A stretch of 64,000 nucleotides of DNA from an uncultured Flavobacteriaceae bacterium (lineage in GTDB: Bacteria; Bacteroidota; Bacteroidia; Flavobacteriales; Flavobacteriaceae): assembly GCA_937136455.1 (NCBI GenBank), contig CAKZOO010000030.1:62001-126000 (forward strand), in the 5' to 3' direction. Position numbers and translations under genes: made by a program. This document shows positions 26,148 through 35,343 of this stretch, piece after piece. The notes under the pieces are model-generated. The model did no database searches. It was not told where the DNA came from and worked only from the letters and a program-made list of their open reading frames with translations. How positions within the stretch are numbered: position 1 is the stretch's first letter; each line of letters begins with the position of its first letter.

Positions 26148-28069
26148 TGCTGAACTTCTTTTAGATAATATCCCTCTGATTTTAAATCGATCAGGGGGAT
26201 TTTTTTTGACTGTGCAGTGGTTTTCCATCGCTCGATATTCCAAGGAGCATTGGTTTTATCGACGATGATTTTTTGAGGATTTAAACTGTCTATTAGTCTT
26301 CCTAAATGAAGCTTGGGGTTCTGAGTGAGTATTAAAAGGTCTGTTTGAACACTCCTTGGGTAAGTGTATTCCTTGCCGATGACTATTATGGAATTCAAAT
26401 TAATCCGATAAGCATGAGCTTGCTTGTAATATTCTGTTTTCTCAATCTTAAAGTGATTTTGAAGTTGGCTCAGTAGCTGATTTGAAAGTATTGAATCGCT
26501 GTATATCTGAAAGAGTTGGTCTTTTTTATAGATCAGTTGGGTGCTCTTAGTGTCTCCGGTAATTAAAAAGAATTCACGATTTCTGAGTTGGTGACTTTTA
26601 AAGACGGAATAGGTTTGAAATGCGACGATTAAAACCAGAGTTGCTAGGAATGATTTGTAACTTTTTAAATTTACCGCCATCAATATGCAAATGATGATAC
26701 TGTAGAGTAGTAGTAATTGAGCTGTGTCAATGGTTTGATAATAGTTGAGTTTGTCAATTTTAAGGGTTAGAATTATTTCGTTGATGTAGTATAACAATAA
26801 TTCAAAAATAGAGGAGGTCCAACCGATGAGGACACTTATAAATCCCAAATAAATCAACAGTCCCATCAGCGGTACAATTATGAGGTTTCCAAGCAGAAAA
26901 TGCATGGGAAAACTCCCAAAATAATAGAGAATTAAGGGCAATACACCTAGTTGTGCAGAAAGACTGAGACAGATTAACTCATAGATTTTATTGATTATTT
27001 TATTGGAGTGATGGAGTTTGGTCTTCAGAAGGGGATAGAGCCATAAGATAAAAAATACAGCCGTATAGCTCATTTGAAATCCGACCTCAAACAACGCGAA
27101 AGGATCCAGTATTAGGTTTGTTACAAAGGCGAGTAATAAGAAGTGAAAGGAATTGTTAATTCGGCCAATGAGTTTAGAGATACCCAAAAAACTCAAAAGT
27201 AAACAAGCTCTAATTACAGAATAGGACCAGCCACTTAGCAGTGCAAAAGCCCATAATGCTAGGAGCGAAAGCAACCAACGAATGGATTTGCCTTTGGGAA
27301 CAAATCCAATAGGCCAAAGTAGTGAATAGATTAATGAAAACACAATGGCGATATGCAAACCAGATAAGGCTAGCAGATGACTCAATCCGACCTTGGAATA
27401 ACTGTCTTGTAAATTTCTAAATCCAGCGTCCTTATATCCTATTAGCAAGGCTAAGGCGGTAGTCTGTTCTCTAGATTCAAATTGAAATTTTTGAATTCTA
27501 GTTGCTATGTTCTCTTGAAGGAGATAGGCTTTACGTTGAAGCGTATGTTTTGGTGCAATAGATGATAGCTGTGGATTGGTAAGTTGGTTTTGAATGCCTT
27601 TCTTACGCAGGTATAGTTTGTAATCAAATCCCCCAGGAAGGGTAGTGTATTGAGGTTTCGCAATCGGTCCATAAAAATGGAATCGATTTCCTGGAATAAT
27701 ATCGGTGGTGTCGGTTTTGATTCTGAGAAGAATCCTTTGGTGTTGCTCGCTGATCAGTTTAACAGAATAAGAATCGTAAAACTCACTGCGACTCATCAAT
27801 TCCTCAATCTCAATAAGCCCAGAGGAAGTTTTTAAAGTCTTTGAATTTGTTCGTATGCCTATTAGAAGCATTCCAACAGTTAGAGCGCATAAAAACGCTA
27901 TAAACATTGTGGTAATTTTAAAATTTGAGAGAAGAAGTGATCCAAATAAAACAATTGCTAAAACAAAGAGCAAGATCGTAGCAATTTCTAATGCAAAGTT
28001 TAGAAAGATTCCTAGACTCAATCCAAGAGCAATAACTCCAAGGGTTCTATGTTGAGAAAATTCGGCCAT
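26144..28069 (-). CDS. ComEC/Rec2-like DNA-uptake or membrane channel protein
   Basis: The 641-residue protein has N-terminal helices plus an OB-like DUF4131 region (about 40-160), then the Competence domain with LLALSGLHIAIVFSLIYSLLWP and about eight further helices (about 210-480). The C-terminal ~160 residues occupy the place of the metallo-beta-lactamase domain but lack an HxHxDH metal motif. In model species ComEC is the inner-membrane channel for transforming DNA. The gene ends the surE-lpxB-comEC run, with a 32-bp gap after lpxB. Competence cannot be assumed from this gene alone. Confidence 0.85.
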   Translation of the reverse strand: MAEFSQHRTLGVIALGLSLGIFLNFALEIATILLFVLAIVLFGSLLLSNFKITTMFIAFLCALTVGMLLIGIRTNSKTLKTSSGLIEIEELMSRSEFYDSYSVKLISEQHQRILLRIKTDTTDIIPGNRFHFYGPIAKPQYTTLPGGFDYKLYLRKKGIQNQLTNPQLSSIAPKHTLQRKAYLLQENIATRIQKFQFESREQTTALALLIGYKDAGFRNLQDSYSKVGLSHLLALSGLHIAIVFSLIYSLLWPIGFVPKGKSIRWLLSLLALWAFALLSGWSYSVIRACLLLSFLGISKLIGRINNSFHFLLLAFVTNLILDPFALFEVGFQMSYTAVFFILWLYPLLKTKLHHSNKIINKIYELICLSLSAQLGVLPLILYYFGSFPMHFLLGNLIIVPLMGLLIYLGFISVLIGWTSSIFELLLYYINEIILTLKIDKLNYYQTIDTAQLLLLYSIIICILMAVNLKSYKSFLATLVLIVAFQTYSVFKSHQLRNREFFLITGDTKSTQLIYKKDQLFQIYSDSILSNQLLSQLQNHFKIEKTEYYKQAHAYRINLNSIIVIGKEYTYPRSVQTDLLILTQNPKLHLGRLIDSLNPQKIIVDKTNAPWNIERWKTTAQSKKIPLIDLKSEGYYLKEVQH

Positions 28070-28101
28070 GGTTTATACCACAGCACCTATAGCAGTTCAA
28101 T

Positions 28102-29211
28102 TTAGCTATTTTTTAGAATAGCTTCTGCTGCTTTTCGACTAGCACCACCTTCGCCTAAGAGTACTTCAAGTTGATCATAGGCCTCCATTTGTTTTTGAGC
28201 AGTGTTAGTGTCTAGTAATTTTTTGAATTCACTTTGAAGTCTTTTCGTGTTTAAGTCCGATTGTATGAGCTCAGGAACAGCTTCCCTGCCCAGTATAATA
28301 TTGACAAGTGATATATATGGGAGTTTGATGATTCGCTTGGCAATCCAATAGGTTAACCCTTGTGTCTTGTAGCAAACAATTTGAGGGACTTTTAAAAGAG
28401 CGGTTTCAAGTGTTGCAGTTCCTGAAGTGACTAGGGCTGCTTTAGAAGCCTTGAGCAGTGAGTATGTGTCATTACGCACTAAACTTACATTCGTGTTTTT
28501 GGTGAACTGCTCATAGAGTTCTCGATTGAGACTTGGAGCCATGGCTACTACAAAATGGAAATCTTTAAAGGATTCGACAATGGAAAGCATGCTACTCAGA
28601 ATTTTGGTGAGTTCAGAGCGTCTACTTCCCGGAAGTAAGGCGATGAGCTCCTTGTCCATTGGCAGATGATGTTCGCTTCTGAATTGCTCCGAATTTTTAA
28701 TAGGTTTTAAGGCCAGAGCATCTATTAGGGGATGCCCTACAAATTCAACCTCGTAATGGTGTTTTTTGTAAAAATCAACTTCAAAGGGAAGCGTGCAATA
28801 GAGATGGTTGATATAGGCTTTAATTTTTTTAACTCGTTTGCTTCTAGAAGCCCAAACTTGAGGGGCGATATAGTAATGGGTGTTGTATTGTTTTTCTTTT
28901 GCCCATTTAGCTATTCTGAGATTAAAGCCTGAAAAATCAATAAAAATCAAAGCGTCAGGTTGAATACGATCTATTTCTTTTTTGCAAAAGGCTAATTTTT
29001 TAGCGATGCTAAAGATGTTTTTTAAGACATCGACCACACCCATCACCGCGAGTTCTTTATAGTGCATGGAAAGTTGTACTCCAGCAGCTTCCATAAGATC
29101 TCCACCAAACCCATAAAAACTTGAATTAGGTTTTAGCTTTTTGAGTTCCAAAACCAAATTTGAGGCATGAAGGTCTGCAGATGCTTCTCCAGTGATGATA
29201 AAATACTTCAT
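28102..29211 (-). CDS. lpxB: Lipid-A-disaccharide synthase
   Basis: The 369-residue glycosyltransferase (GT19) condenses UDP-2,3-diacylglucosamine with lipid X to build the lipid A disaccharide at the inner membrane. It shows the family signatures GEASADLHASNLVLELKKL, FYGFGGDLMEAAGVQL, the DFSGFNLRIAKWAK segment, IAPQVWASR, VGHPLIDAL, LLPGSRRSELTKIL and TSGTATLETALLKVPQIVCYK. The gene lies 3 bp after the small membrane protein gene in the surE operon. Together with lptC and lptE it covers LPS synthesis and export in this window. Confidence 0.95.
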   Translation of the reverse strand: MKYFIITGEASADLHASNLVLELKKLKPNSSFYGFGGDLMEAAGVQLSMHYKELAVMGVVDVLKNIFSIAKKLAFCKKEIDRIQPDALIFIDFSGFNLRIAKWAKEKQYNTHYYIAPQVWASRSKRVKKIKAYINHLYCTLPFEVDFYKKHHYEVEFVGHPLIDALALKPIKNSEQFRSEHHLPMDKELIALLPGSRRSELTKILSSMLSIVESFKDFHFVVAMAPSLNRELYEQFTKNTNVSLVRNDTYSLLKASKAALVTSGTATLETALLKVPQIVCYKTQGLTYWIAKRIIKLPYISLVNIILGREAVPELIQSDLNTKRLQSEFKKLLDTNTAQKQMEAYDQLEVLLGEGGASRKAAEAILKNS

Positions 29212-29214
29212 GGG

Positions 29215-29496
29215 TTAAAGGAGGTATAGGGTCAATAGAGCTGCGATAAATGTTGCAATAACAATTCCTCTAGCTTGATATAGGTATCTCTTTTTTATAA
29301 AATAGCTAAAAAGTATCAAATTAGGCAGGGCACCAAGACCTATGATTTTCCCAAGAAATCCGGTTCGATAAGCCATTCGAATTCCCTCTCCAATTTCTTC
29401 GTTTGTCATAATGAAAAGATAGAGAATAATTCCCAATATATTTACGATCAGACCTATAATTATACCGCTCAGTATTTTATTAGAATAACTATTCAT
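29215..29496 (-). CDS. Small membrane protein between surE and lpxB
   Basis: The 93-residue protein is mostly hydrophobic with three likely transmembrane helices (about residues 8-30, 48-66 and 74-92). Its start overlaps the end of surE by 8 bp and its stop is 3 bp before lpxB, so it is an operon member rather than a spurious frame. It has no cysteines or charged signature and no family is recognised. A role tied to LPS or membrane function is a guess from position only. Confidence 0.7.
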   Translation of the reverse strand: MNSYSNKILSGIIIGLIVNILGIILYLFIMTNEEIGEGIRMAYRTGFLGKIIGLGALPNLILFSYFIKKRYLYQARGIVIATFIAALLTLYLL

Positions 29497-30262
29497 TTAA
29501 CTCCCAATTAGTAATCGTCGGTATACTGTGATGAGCGGTCAAATCAAATTGGGTTGGGACGATAGAAATATATCCCTGTGATAGTGCCCATTCATCCGTG
29601 TCTTCACCTTTGTCTTGTAAATCAAATTCTCCGCTCAACCAATAGTAATCTCTTCCCATAGGATTGGTTCTCTTGTCGAATTTTTCGTTCCAGTTTGACT
29701 TAGCTTGACGGCAAACTTTAATTCCTTTAATCACTTTGGCCTTAGGAGCATTGACATTGAGTACTACCCCGTTAGGAATTTTCTTTTCGAGAGCTTCCTT
29801 TGTAATTTTGGTAATAAAGGGCTCAAAGGCTGAAAAATCCGCTTCCCATTTGAAATCGCATAAGGAGAATCCAATAGCGGGAATTCCTTCAATACCAGCT
29901 TCTATCGCTGCACTCATGGTTCCAGAATAAATGACATTAATCGCCGAATTGGAACCGTGATTAATTCCACTGACACAGAGATCGGGTCTGCGATCTAAAA
30001 GTTCATTTAAAGCTAATTTCACACAATCAGAAGGAGTTCCAGAGGTGCTGAATTCTGCTTTAGCACCATCTTTGTGTTTTAAGTGTTCATTGACATAAAG
30101 AGTGTTGTTGACCGTTATGGCATGTCCCATAGCTGATTGAGGTTTGTCCGGTGCTACCACCACCACATCTCCCAATTCACTCATCAGCCGAATTAAGGTT
30201 CTCAATCCTGGTGCAGTGATTCCATCATCGTTGGTTACTAAAATGAGTGGTTTTTGAGTCAT
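29489..30262 (-). CDS. surE: 5-prime/3-prime-nucleotidase SurE
   Basis: The 257-residue metal-dependent phosphatase hydrolyses nucleoside monophosphates in the cytosol. The SurE hallmarks are present: LVTNDDGITAPGLRTL at the N-terminus (the DD pair binds metal), KPQSAMGHAITV (Ser loop), STSGTPSDCVKLAL and SGINHGSNSAINVIYSGTMSAAIEG-like sequence (Asn metal ligand). It heads the operon surE - small membrane protein - lpxB - comEC. The 121-bp divergent gap to prc has no consensus TAnnTTTG box on this strand. Confidence 0.95.
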   Translation of the reverse strand: MTQKPLILVTNDDGITAPGLRTLIRLMSELGDVVVVAPDKPQSAMGHAITVNNTLYVNEHLKHKDGAKAEFSTSGTPSDCVKLALNELLDRRPDLCVSGINHGSNSAINVIYSGTMSAAIEAGIEGIPAIGFSLCDFKWEADFSAFEPFITKITKEALEKKIPNGVVLNVNAPKAKVIKGIKVCRQAKSNWNEKFDKRTNPMGRDYYWLSGEFDLQDKGEDTDEWALSQGYISIVPTQFDLTAHHSIPTITNWELNE

Positions 30263-30383
30263 ATGAAGTGTTTAAGGCTAAATTACGACAATTTTAGCGA
30301 TCACATTAACATATATTTACAAAATGCCGCTACCTATTTTTAGTATCTTGCTCCTAGTTTAGAATCGTAAAATACTATAATTG

Positions 30384-32528
30384 ATGAAAAATAAGTTAAC
30401 CTTAGCACTCTTAGTGCTGCTAACTGCTTTTGCTTCTTGTTCTTTTAGAAGTAATTCATTTGAAAATAACGATAAAGATAAGTTGTTGTTAGAGTTGATT
30501 TCTTTTGTGTTAGAGAAATGGCATTTTAGCCCTGAAACCATAGACGATCAGTTTTCAGAGAAGGTTTATGAGGATTTTATCAATGATTTAGATCCTTTAA
30601 AAAGAGTCTTCTTAGAGAGTGATATGAAGGATTTTGAAGTCTATCGTTATCAAATAGATGACGAATTGAAGAATTTGAACTTGGATTTTTTCAATTTGGT
30701 TTACGATCGCTACATGAAACGTCTCAAGGAATCTCAAGATATTTACAAAGAAGTACTCAGTCAGCCTTTTGATTTTTCTATAGAGGAATCAGTTGTTGTT
30801 GATTACGACCAAATTAAGGCAGTTAGTTCTAAGGCTGAATTAAAAGAGCGTTGGAGAAAACAACTCAAATACTCCGCACTTGGAAATTATTTTGCCAAAT
30901 GGGAGACTCAGCAAGAACAACTCAAAGAAGATTCCTCTGAAGAGGTAAAGACCGAGGCTGAAATGGAACAAGAGAGTCGTGATCAACTCATGACAACTCT
31001 CGATGATAACTACGCTTTTTACTTTAACGATTTAGAACGCAAGGATTGGTTTGTTCAGTATTTGAATTCAATAGTAGAGACCTATGATCCTCATACTTTT
31101 TACTTTGCTCCAGAAGACAAAGAAAAGTTTGATATCGATATGAGTGGAAAATACGAGGGAATTGGCGCTCGATTGTCTAAACGTCGTGATCAAACAAAGA
31201 TTGTGGAAGTGATTTCTGGTGGACCAGTTTGGAGAGAAAAGAGTTTGGAAGTTGGGGATGAAATTCAAAAAGTAGGTCAAGAAGGAGAAGAAGAGCCTGT
31301 AAATATTGTGGGAATGCGTCTCGATGATGCGATTAAACTTATCAAAGGGCCCAAGGGAACCAAAGTGTTTTTACATGTGAAACGCGTGGATGGTAAAAAA
31401 GAGATTGTCACCATTACTAGAGATGCGATTGAATTAGAAGAAACTTATGCGAAGTCGGCAAAAGTGGAAAAGGATGGTGTTCCATACGGAATTATTCACC
31501 TTCCAAAATTCTATGTCAATTTTACCGATTACGATACCAGAAATGCCGCTACGGATATCGCTAAAGAAATTGAGGAATTAAAGAGCGAAGGAGTAGAAGG
31601 TTTGGTGATTGATCTCAGAAATAACGGTGGAGGTTCACTTCAAACAGTAGTTGATATCGCTGGTTTATTCATTAAAGAAGGTCCTGTTGTTCAGGTTAAA
31701 AACTCTGATTATGAAATTGATGTGTTCGAAGATAAAGACCCTTCGATTCAATGGGATGGACCATTGGTTGTTTTGGTAAATGAACTATCGGCGTCGGCTT
31801 CGGAAATTTTAGCTGCAGCACTTCAAGATTACGAAAGAGCTGTTGTGATAGGCTCTCAGAGAACATTTGGAAAAGGAACTGTCCAAAATATGATTCCATT
31901 TGATCGTTTGGTTCGCAATTCAGAATACGGAGCTTTAGGAGCTTTAAAGATTACCACTCAAAAATACTACAGAGTCAATGGTGGTTCTACCCAGCTCAAA
32001 GGGGTGAATTCTGATGTAGTGGTTCCAGACCGTTACTCTTATATGGAGATCGGTGAGCGTGAACAAGATTATCCGATGCCTTGGGATAAAATCGCATCAG
32101 CAGATTTTGAGCCTTGGGTAGGCTATATGGATTTAGAAAAGACCATTGAACGTTCTCAAAAGAGAATGAAGGACAATGTTTATTTGAAGCTGATCGATGA
32201 AAATGCAAGATGGATTAAAGATCAACAGGATCGCTCTACTTCTACACTGTCATTTGAATCTTATAAAACGATGATCCAAGAGGCTGACCAGAAAGCAAAA
32301 TATTTTGAAACTATCAACGATTTTGATTCCAAGTTGACATTTGAGTCATTGCATTATGAAGATGAACTCTTTGTAAAGGATGAAACATTAAGAGAAAAGA
32401 GAAATCGTTGGCACGAGTCTTTAGCTAAGGATATTTATGTGGATGAGGCTCTTAATGTTCTCAAGGATCTCAAATTTAAATTCACCAATCCAAAGAAAAT
32501 GATCGGACTGTCCAAGCAGCTTGATTAA
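30384..32528 (+). CDS. prc: Carboxy-terminal processing (tail-specific) protease, lipoprotein form
   Basis: The 714-residue S41 protease has a lipoprotein signal (TAFASC, C22 or so), a helical N-terminal domain, a PDZ domain at about residues 240-330 (YEGIGARLSKRRDQTKIVEVISGGPV), the S41 core with VIDLRNNGGGSL, NELSASASEILAAALQDY (catalytic Ser) and SQRTFGKGTVQN (catalytic Lys), and a DUF3340-like tail. It trims or degrades periplasmic proteins. The ATG at 30384 is used instead of the TTG one codon earlier. It is followed 2 bp later by selO, so the two are likely cotranscribed. Confidence 0.9.
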   Translation: MKNKLTLALLVLLTAFASCSFRSNSFENNDKDKLLLELISFVLEKWHFSPETIDDQFSEKVYEDFINDLDPLKRVFLESDMKDFEVYRYQIDDELKNLNLDFFNLVYDRYMKRLKESQDIYKEVLSQPFDFSIEESVVVDYDQIKAVSSKAELKERWRKQLKYSALGNYFAKWETQQEQLKEDSSEEVKTEAEMEQESRDQLMTTLDDNYAFYFNDLERKDWFVQYLNSIVETYDPHTFYFAPEDKEKFDIDMSGKYEGIGARLSKRRDQTKIVEVISGGPVWREKSLEVGDEIQKVGQEGEEEPVNIVGMRLDDAIKLIKGPKGTKVFLHVKRVDGKKEIVTITRDAIELEETYAKSAKVEKDGVPYGIIHLPKFYVNFTDYDTRNAATDIAKEIEELKSEGVEGLVIDLRNNGGGSLQTVVDIAGLFIKEGPVVQVKNSDYEIDVFEDKDPSIQWDGPLVVLVNELSASASEILAAALQDYERAVVIGSQRTFGKGTVQNMIPFDRLVRNSEYGALGALKITTQKYYRVNGGSTQLKGVNSDVVVPDRYSYMEIGEREQDYPMPWDKIASADFEPWVGYMDLEKTIERSQKRMKDNVYLKLIDENARWIKDQQDRSTSTLSFESYKTMIQEADQKAKYFETINDFDSKLTFESLHYEDELFVKDETLREKRNRWHESLAKDIYVDEALNVLKDLKFKFTNPKKMIGLSKQLD

Positions 32529-32530
32529 AT

Positions 32531-34066
32531 ATGGATTTTAAACTAGACAATCACTTTTTAGAGCTCAGGGCTGATGTAGATCGAACGAATCGACCGCGAC
32601 AGGTTTTGGATGCGTTCTACTCTTATGTAGAGCCTAGAGTGTTTACTGATTCCAAACTTTTATTGAGTTCAGAGTCCTGTGCTATGCTCTTGGGAGTGAG
32701 TAAAGATCAATTTCATTCAAAATACTTTGAAAACTTTTTAACAGCTCAACTAAATTTGGGTATGGAACCATATGCCTGTCTGTATGGAGGGCATCAATTT
32801 GGTCATTGGGCTGGTCAATTGGGAGATGGACGCGCCATTACTTTTGGTCAGGTTAAAGGGTTGGATCAGACTTATACCATTCAATTTAAAGGGTTGGGTC
32901 CAACTCCTTATTCAAGAGCAGGTGATGGGTATGCCGTACTTCGATCTTCGATTCGCGAGTATTTAATGTCAGAGGCCATGGCTTATTTAGGAGTTCCGAC
33001 AACACGTGCACTGTCTTTGGCATTGAGTGGTGAGTTTCCAATGAGAGATCGCTATTACAATGGAAACCCTAAAAAAGAACCAGGTGCTATTGTCTGTCGA
33101 GTCGCTCCAAATTTCATTCGTTTTGGGTCTTTTGAAATCTTTGCAGCTAGAGAGGATCTAATCAATCTAAAAATCTTGACTGACTACACTATTGAACATT
33201 ATTTTCCTGAGATTAAAGTTCAAGATAAGTCAGACTATATCCGCTTTTTTGAACAGGTTGCTCAGAAAAGTTTAGAAACTCTCGTACATTGGCAATCCAT
33301 TGGATTTGTGCACGGGGTACTCAATACTGATAATATGTGTATCACCGGAGAAACCATCGATTATGGCCCTTATGGCTTTTTAGACGCCTACGATCCCAGT
33401 TGGACGCCCAATACTACTGATGCTCAACACAGACGTTATCGCTATGAAAATCAGCCCAATATTGTGCTTTGGAATCTTCTCAAATTAGCTAATGCACTCT
33501 ATCCACTGTGTGAGGATGCTAAGGCTTTTGAAACAATTTTAAACCGCTTTAAGCTTCAATTTGAACAGCAAATGCTTCAAAAGAACAAGTTGAAATTAGG
33601 TCTTTATACAGAAGCAGCAACAGATGAATCAATGATTGAGTCTCTTTTTAACTTAATGTTTGAGTCCAAGGCTGATTTTACACTTACTTTTAGAAAGCTC
33701 TCTGAATTAAATCGATCACAATTGACTTTTGAGTCAATAAAAGATGTGTTTTATATCGACTCAATGACTGATAAATTAAAAAATCAGTGGATCGATTGGT
33801 TGATGAATTTTCAAAAACGTTTAGCTGATCAAGGAGTTGATGATTTGGTGCGTCAAGAAAAAATGAAACAACACAATCCGCGATTTATTCTCAGAAACTA
33901 TATGCTCGAGGAGGCAATTCAAAAAGCAGAGCTTGAGGATTACAGTTTGCTCACTGAATTATCAGAATTGCTTAAAACTCCCTATCACGACAATCCAAAA
34001 GCGGACCAATGGATTGTTGTCAAACCAAATACTGCTGGTGATTCTTCTTTGTCCTGTAGCTCTTAA
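32531..34066 (+). CDS. selO: Protein adenylyltransferase SelO (UPF0061/YdiU)
   Basis: The 511-residue pseudokinase-fold enzyme transfers AMP to Ser, Thr or Tyr of target proteins, a role described for redox enzymes in other bacteria. Family blocks are clear: ACLYGGHQFGHWAGQLGDGRAI, LKGLGPTPYSRAGDGYAVLRSSIREYL, GFVHGVLNTDNM, and DYGPYGFLDAYDPSW. The chain ends LSCSS, the conserved penultimate-cysteine motif; in animal SelO the corresponding residue is selenocysteine. It starts 2 bp after prc and its stop overlaps the rodA stop by 4 bp (TTAA). Confidence 0.9.
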   Translation: MDFKLDNHFLELRADVDRTNRPRQVLDAFYSYVEPRVFTDSKLLLSSESCAMLLGVSKDQFHSKYFENFLTAQLNLGMEPYACLYGGHQFGHWAGQLGDGRAITFGQVKGLDQTYTIQFKGLGPTPYSRAGDGYAVLRSSIREYLMSEAMAYLGVPTTRALSLALSGEFPMRDRYYNGNPKKEPGAIVCRVAPNFIRFGSFEIFAAREDLINLKILTDYTIEHYFPEIKVQDKSDYIRFFEQVAQKSLETLVHWQSIGFVHGVLNTDNMCITGETIDYGPYGFLDAYDPSWTPNTTDAQHRRYRYENQPNIVLWNLLKLANALYPLCEDAKAFETILNRFKLQFEQQMLQKNKLKLGLYTEAATDESMIESLFNLMFESKADFTLTFRKLSELNRSQLTFESIKDVFYIDSMTDKLKNQWIDWLMNFQKRLADQGVDDLVRQEKMKQHNPRFILRNYMLEEAIQKAELEDYSLLTELSELLKTPYHDNPKADQWIVVKPNTAGDSSLSCSS

Positions 34067-35343
34067 TCCCACTCATTGAGTCGATTGCCATCGAGTTTAA
34101 TGAAGATGAAAAGCATGAGTATAAATCCTAATATACCTGAACCTCCATAGCTGAAAAAAGGAAGGGGTACTCCAACAGTAGGGAGCAAACCGATAACCAT
34201 TCCAATATTGATAAAGTAATGTGTCGCTAAAATTGAGACTACACCATAACCGTATACTCTGTTAAAGGTACTCGTTTGTCGTTCTGCTAAATACACAAGT
34301 CTCAAAAGTAATAAAGTGAAAAGGAGTACCACTGTAAATGTGCCAACAAAACCCCATTCCTCCCCTACAGTGCTAAAGATGTAATCGGTATGCTGTGCAG
34401 GAACAAAATCACCTTTAGTTCTTGTTCCTTCTAGGAAACCCTTGCCCCATAATCCACCAGATCCAATGGCTTGTTCTGACTGGTAGGTATTGTATCCTAT
34501 GGTTTTTTTAATCTGCTCTTGAACTGCAGGATCGCTTTCTAGATTTAACCAAAGACTAAATCGATCTCTATGGCGCTGTTCGAATACATTGTCGTATATG
34601 TATTGAACGGAGGAAGCTATAGCCATACTAATTAAAAAGAAGAGCAATAATCGAGTCCAGTTGAGTTTGAGTCGCTTGTTAAAAAAGAAATAAGTTGTTA
34701 TGCTGATGAGTGCTATGCTTGCTCCAACATAAATCAAGTTGAATTTTAAAGTACTGATAAACAGAAGAATAAAATAAATTCCAAGCCATAACACCTTAAG
34801 GGAAACGCCTTCTCTAAAAAGCACAAACACCAATGAGAAAAAGATTAATGCAGAGCCTGGATCTGGTTGAGGTACAATTAAAATTACGGGAACAAGTATA
34901 ATCAAAAAGGTATAAAACTGATCTTTAAATCGCTTGAGATCGGTTTGAATGTCACTGATGTATTTTCCCAATGCTAATAAGGTTCCTATTTTTGCTAACT
35001 CAGAGGGTTGAAGGTTGAAAAAACCTAAACCATACCAAGAGGTAGCACCGGCGATTGTTTTTCCAAAGGGATAGAGACCTATTAAAAGAGCAATGGTTAT
35101 CAAATAAAAAATAGATGAAAAACGCTCAATTAATTTTGTCTGAAGCATAAAAACGACGACGACAACTAAAAAACTAATAGCGATAAAAATCAACTGTTTT
35201 CCATAGCTTGTAGAAGGGTTCCACAAGGGTGTGTTGGTGTCCACAACTGTTGCTGAGTAGATGCTACTCCATCCAATTGCGATCAATGCCAAACACAAAA
35301 ATACGCTTATCCAATCAATCCTTCTGAGTCCACTACCAATCAT
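34063..35343 (-). CDS. rodA: Rod shape-determining peptidoglycan glycosyltransferase RodA
   Basis: The 426-residue SEDS protein polymerises glycan strands with PBP2 during side-wall growth. It has about ten transmembrane helices and SEDS blocks such as GATSWYGLGFFNLQPSELAKIG, PDPGSALIFFS and, near the end, PTVGVPLPFFSYGGSG, which carries the conserved catalytic and specificity region. The ATG at 35343 (MIGSGLRRIDW) overlaps the mrdA stop by 11 bp and is preferred to an earlier in-frame start that would overlap mrdA by 65 bp. It is the last gene of mreB-mreC-mreD-mrdA-rodA. Confidence 0.9.
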   Translation of the reverse strand: MIGSGLRRIDWISVFLCLALIAIGWSSIYSATVVDTNTPLWNPSTSYGKQLIFIAISFLVVVVVFMLQTKLIERFSSIFYLITIALLIGLYPFGKTIAGATSWYGLGFFNLQPSELAKIGTLLALGKYISDIQTDLKRFKDQFYTFLIILVPVILIVPQPDPGSALIFFSLVFVLFREGVSLKVLWLGIYFILLFISTLKFNLIYVGASIALISITTYFFFNKRLKLNWTRLLLFFLISMAIASSVQYIYDNVFEQRHRDRFSLWLNLESDPAVQEQIKKTIGYNTYQSEQAIGSGGLWGKGFLEGTRTKGDFVPAQHTDYIFSTVGEEWGFVGTFTVVLLFTLLLLRLVYLAERQTSTFNRVYGYGVVSILATHYFINIGMVIGLLPTVGVPLPFFSYGGSGILGFILMLFIFIKLDGNRLNEWD

